This document shows, piece after piece, positions 6,953-9,004 of a stretch of 9,004 nucleotides of DNA (within the stretch, counting starts at the first letter, position 1; the number at the start of each line of letters is the position of its first letter). The position numbers and the translations under genes were made by a program. Where the stretch lies: the NCBI GenBank assembly GCA_017425305.1, contig JAFOOW010000156.1, positions 1-9,004 on the forward strand, given 5' to 3'. Below the pieces are notes generated by a model. It was not told the origin of the DNA, did no database searches, and saw only the letters and a program-made list of their open reading frames with translations. Source of the stretch: Peptostreptococcaceae bacterium. GTDB taxonomy: Bacteria > Bacillota > Clostridia > Peptostreptococcales > Peptostreptococcaceae.

Positions 6953-6997
6953 AAAGGAGTTTAGATATTTGTTTACAATAACTATTTAAACTCCTTT
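6953..6997 (+). terminator. Intrinsic terminator of malT-mapP
   Basis: Arms AAAGGAGTTTAGATA (6953-6967) and TATTTAAACTCCTTT (6983-6997) pair over 15 bp with one G-U wobble and a 15-base loop. The right arm runs into CCTTTTCT. It lies 16 bases after the mapP stop, ending the permease-phosphatase transcript at least partly before malL. Confidence 0.8.
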
Positions 6998-7047
6998 TCT
7001 AATTATATTAGTAGTGACAGTATAAAGAAAGTTTACGGAGGTTAGAT

Positions 7048-8712
7048 ATGAGTAAATTATGGTGGAAAGAAGCCGTTGCTTATCAAGTTTACCCAAGAAG
7101 TTTTAATGATTCTAATAATGATGGTATTGGGGATTTAAAAGGAATTATAGAGAAGTTAGATTATATAAAAGATTTAGGTATAGATGTTATATGGGTATCA
7201 CCTTTTTATAAATCTCCTAATGATGATAATGGTTATGATATAAGTGATTATCAAGATATAATGGATGAGTTTGGTACTATGGATGACTTCGATGAGCTTT
7301 TAAAGCAAGTTCACAATAGAGGTATGAAACTTATAATAGATTTAGTTATAAATCATACAAGTGATGAGCATCCTTGGTTTGTTGAATCTCGATCTTCTAA
7401 GGATAATGCAAAAAGAGATTGGTATATATGGAGAGATGGTAAAGAAAATGATGAACCAAATAACTGGGAGAGTATATTTGGTGGATCAGCTTGGGAAAAA
7501 GATGAAGAAACTGACCAATACTATTTACACCTATTCAGTAGAAGACAACCAGATTTAAACTGGGAAAATGAAGATATGAAGCTAGCTATATACGATATGA
7601 TGAACTGGTGGCTAGATAAAGGTATAGATGGATTTAGAGTAGATGCTATAAGTCATATAAATAAGGAAAAAGGTCTTAAGGATATGCCTAATCCAGATAA
7701 CTTAAAATATGTTTCTAGTTTTGATAAACATATGAATGTAGATGGAATACATAAGTACTTAAAAGAAATAAAAGATAATACTTATGGAAAGTATGATGTA
7801 ATGACTGTTGGAGAAGCTAATGGAGTAACTCCAGATGATGCACATCTTTGGGTATCTGAAGAAGATGGAAAGTTTAATATGGTATTCCAATTTGAACACT
7901 TAGATTTATGGAACAATACTGATAAAAATAAAAAGTTTGACTTAGTAGAGTTTAAAGATGTGTTATCAAAATGGCAATATAACCTTCACAATGTAGGTTG
8001 GAATGCTTTATTTATAGAAAATCATGATATACCAAGAATAGTTTCTATGATAGGTAATGATAAGAAATACTGGTATGAAAGTGCTACATGCTTAGGTCTT
8101 ATGTACTTTATGCAAGAGGGAACACCTTTTATATATCAAGGTCAAGAAATAGGAATGACTAATGTAGAGTTTGATAGTATAGAAGATTACAATGATGTAA
8201 AAACAAAAAATAACTACTACATAGGACTAGAAGAAGGATATTCTCATGAAGAGCTTATAAAGAATGCATGGAGATTATCAAGAGACAATGCAAGAACACC
8301 TATGCAATGGAATGGTAGTATATACGGTGGATTTAGTGAACATAAACCTTGGATAAATTCAAATCCAAATTATAAGACTATAAATGTTGAAAGTCAATTA
8401 AATGATAAAAACTCTATACTTAATTTCTATAAGAATATGATAAAAATAAGAAAAGCTAATGAAGCTTTAGTATATGGAGAATATAAGCTAATATTAGAAA
8501 ATGATAAGAATATATATGCATATGAAAGAATATTAGAAAATGAGAAGTTTATTATAATAACAAATATGTCAAATAATAATGCTACTTATAGCTATGATAA
8601 AGCGTCATTAAACTACAATAACTTAATTATATCTAATATACAAGTTAATATACATGAATCAACAAGTAAAATAGAGTTAAAACCTTGGGAATGTAGAATG
8701 TATAAAATATAA
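7048..8712 (+). CDS. malL: Alpha-glucosidase, GH13 subfamily 31
   Basis: This retaining exo-glucosidase releases glucose from the non-reducing end of malto- or isomalto-oligosaccharides. The length of 554 residues is usual for the subfamily. The N-terminal calcium site DSNNDGIGD uses Asp21, Asn23, Asp25 and Asp29. Conserved region I is DLVINHTS (Asp98, His103). The nucleophile is Asp199 in GFRVDAISHI, the acid/base Glu256 in TVGEANG, and the transition-state stabiliser Asp327 in ENHDIPR. A beta-sandwich domain closes the protein. No signal peptide is seen, so it is cytosolic. The residue after the nucleophile is Ala200. In this subfamily Val there is linked with strict alpha-1,6 activity, so activity on alpha-1,4 links is plausible; this is inference. 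GGAGG (7037-7041) is 6 bases before the ATG. I see no operator-like palindrome in its upstream gap and no convincing promoter, so read-through from mapP may contribute to expression. It is the second glucosidase of the window. Trehalose-6-phosphate hydrolase is a less likely alternative. Confidence 0.9.
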   Translation: MSKLWWKEAVAYQVYPRSFNDSNNDGIGDLKGIIEKLDYIKDLGIDVIWVSPFYKSPNDDNGYDISDYQDIMDEFGTMDDFDELLKQVHNRGMKLIIDLVINHTSDEHPWFVESRSSKDNAKRDWYIWRDGKENDEPNNWESIFGGSAWEKDEETDQYYLHLFSRRQPDLNWENEDMKLAIYDMMNWWLDKGIDGFRVDAISHINKEKGLKDMPNPDNLKYVSSFDKHMNVDGIHKYLKEIKDNTYGKYDVMTVGEANGVTPDDAHLWVSEEDGKFNMVFQFEHLDLWNNTDKNKKFDLVEFKDVLSKWQYNLHNVGWNALFIENHDIPRIVSMIGNDKKYWYESATCLGLMYFMQEGTPFIYQGQEIGMTNVEFDSIEDYNDVKTKNNYYIGLEEGYSHEELIKNAWRLSRDNARTPMQWNGSIYGGFSEHKPWINSNPNYKTINVESQLNDKNSILNFYKNMIKIRKANEALVYGEYKLILENDKNIYAYERILENEKFIIITNMSNNNATYSYDKASLNYNNLIISNIQVNIHESTSKIELKPWECRMYKI

Positions 8713-8731
8713 TAGAATAAACTATATAATG

Positions 8732-8767
8732 AAAAAGCATGTTAAGTTAATTTTAGCATGCTTTTTT
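8732..8767 (+). terminator. Strong intrinsic terminator behind malL
   Basis: AAAAAGCATG (8732-8741) pairs with CATGCTTTTT (8757-8766). The stem continues inward through weaker A-U and G-U pairs to a 5-base loop, and T6 closes the 3' side. This is the classic A-tract/hairpin/U-tract form and it marks the right end of the sugar locus. Confidence 0.88.
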
Positions 8768-8865
8768 ATTATATAAAAATAGTATAATCACAATTAATGT
8801 ATTAAGTAATAAATGATAAACTTCTATACATAAAATTTAGTAAATAAGTTTTATGTGGAGGTTTT

Positions 8866-9004
8866 ATGCAAAATCTAAATAATCAAATTCAGATAATGGA
8901 AGAGAACCTAGAGATGAAGAATCTTAAAAATATAAAAAGTAGCAAATTTAAAACTATATCCACAAAAGACATAAAAAATGAAGAGAGTATCATAAAAGAA
9001 TATA
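8866..9004 (+). CDS. Unrecognised gene, N-terminal fragment
   Basis: An open frame starts at ATG 8866 with GGAGG (8857-8861) 4 bases upstream and runs off the right edge after 46 codons. The visible part, beginning MQNLNNQIQIMEENLEM, is hydrophilic and rich in Asn, Lys, Glu and Ile. It has no hydrophobic signal or membrane segment and looks helical and low in complexity. I recognise no family. In-frame ATGs at 8896 and 8914 could also serve as starts, but the GGAGG favours the first. It lies beyond the strong malL terminator and so probably has its own promoter. TATAAT at 8783-8788 is a possible -10, but no convincing -35 precedes it. A link to maltose metabolism is not indicated. Confidence 0.6.
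   Translation, partial: MQNLNNQIQIMEENLEMKNLKNIKSSKFKTISTKDIKNEESIIKEY

Noticed and set aside
7361..7558. A 65-codon + strand frame inside malL.
   Set aside because: It overlaps the catalytic barrel of a clear GH13 enzyme in another frame and resembles no known protein.
1..9004. CRISPR arrays, insertion sequences, tRNA or rRNA genes, phage or toxin-antitoxin genes.
   Set aside because: I saw no regularly spaced repeats, no transposase-like frames, no terminal inverted repeats and no recognisable structural RNA.

Overview
The window is very A+T-rich. It strongly prefers ATA for isoleucine, AGA for arginine and TTA for leucine, uses GGAGG-type ribosome binding sites, and has U-tailed hairpin terminators. 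Every gene is on the + strand. This points to a low-GC Firmicute of the Clostridia, possibly Peptostreptococcaceae or a close relative, but the sequence alone does not fix the species. No gap between genes exceeds about 220 bases, so no long stretch is unexplained.

The window is essentially one maltose/alpha-glucoside utilisation locus. Layout: (1) bases 1-189, the 3' end of a GH13-type alpha-glucosidase that starts outside the window; (2) 215-1219, a LacI-family regulator (malR-like); (3) a hairpin terminator and an operator-like palindrome at 1224-1278; (4) pgmB, beta-phosphoglucomutase, 1303-1962; (5) malP (mapA), GH65 maltose phosphorylase, 1989-4268, followed by a hairpin; (6) a 221-base intergenic region with a good extended -10 promoter and a perfect 18-bp operator-like palindrome; (7) malT, a maltose/glucose-type PTS EIICB permease, 4490-6142; (8) a DNase I-fold phosphatase directly behind it, 6145-6936, best read as mapP (maltose 6'-phosphate phosphatase), then a terminator; (9) malL, a complete GH13_31 alpha-glucosidase, 7048-8712, then a strong terminator; (10) the first 46 codons of an unrecognised gene from 8866.

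Together the genes spell out the maltose route characterised in Enterococcus faecalis. MalT imports maltose as maltose 6'-phosphate, MapP removes the phosphate inside the cell, MalP splits maltose with inorganic phosphate into glucose and beta-glucose 1-phosphate, and PgmB turns the latter into glucose 6-phosphate. The two alpha-glucosidases would process longer or branched oligosaccharides or maltose itself. Two near-identical palindromes (core ATGCAATCGRTTGC) precede the pgmB-malP and malT-mapP units. They fit binding by a LacI-type regulator, either the local MalR or CcpA. I see no wholly new system. The points of interest are the MapP assignment, the operator architecture, and the start-codon question at malT.
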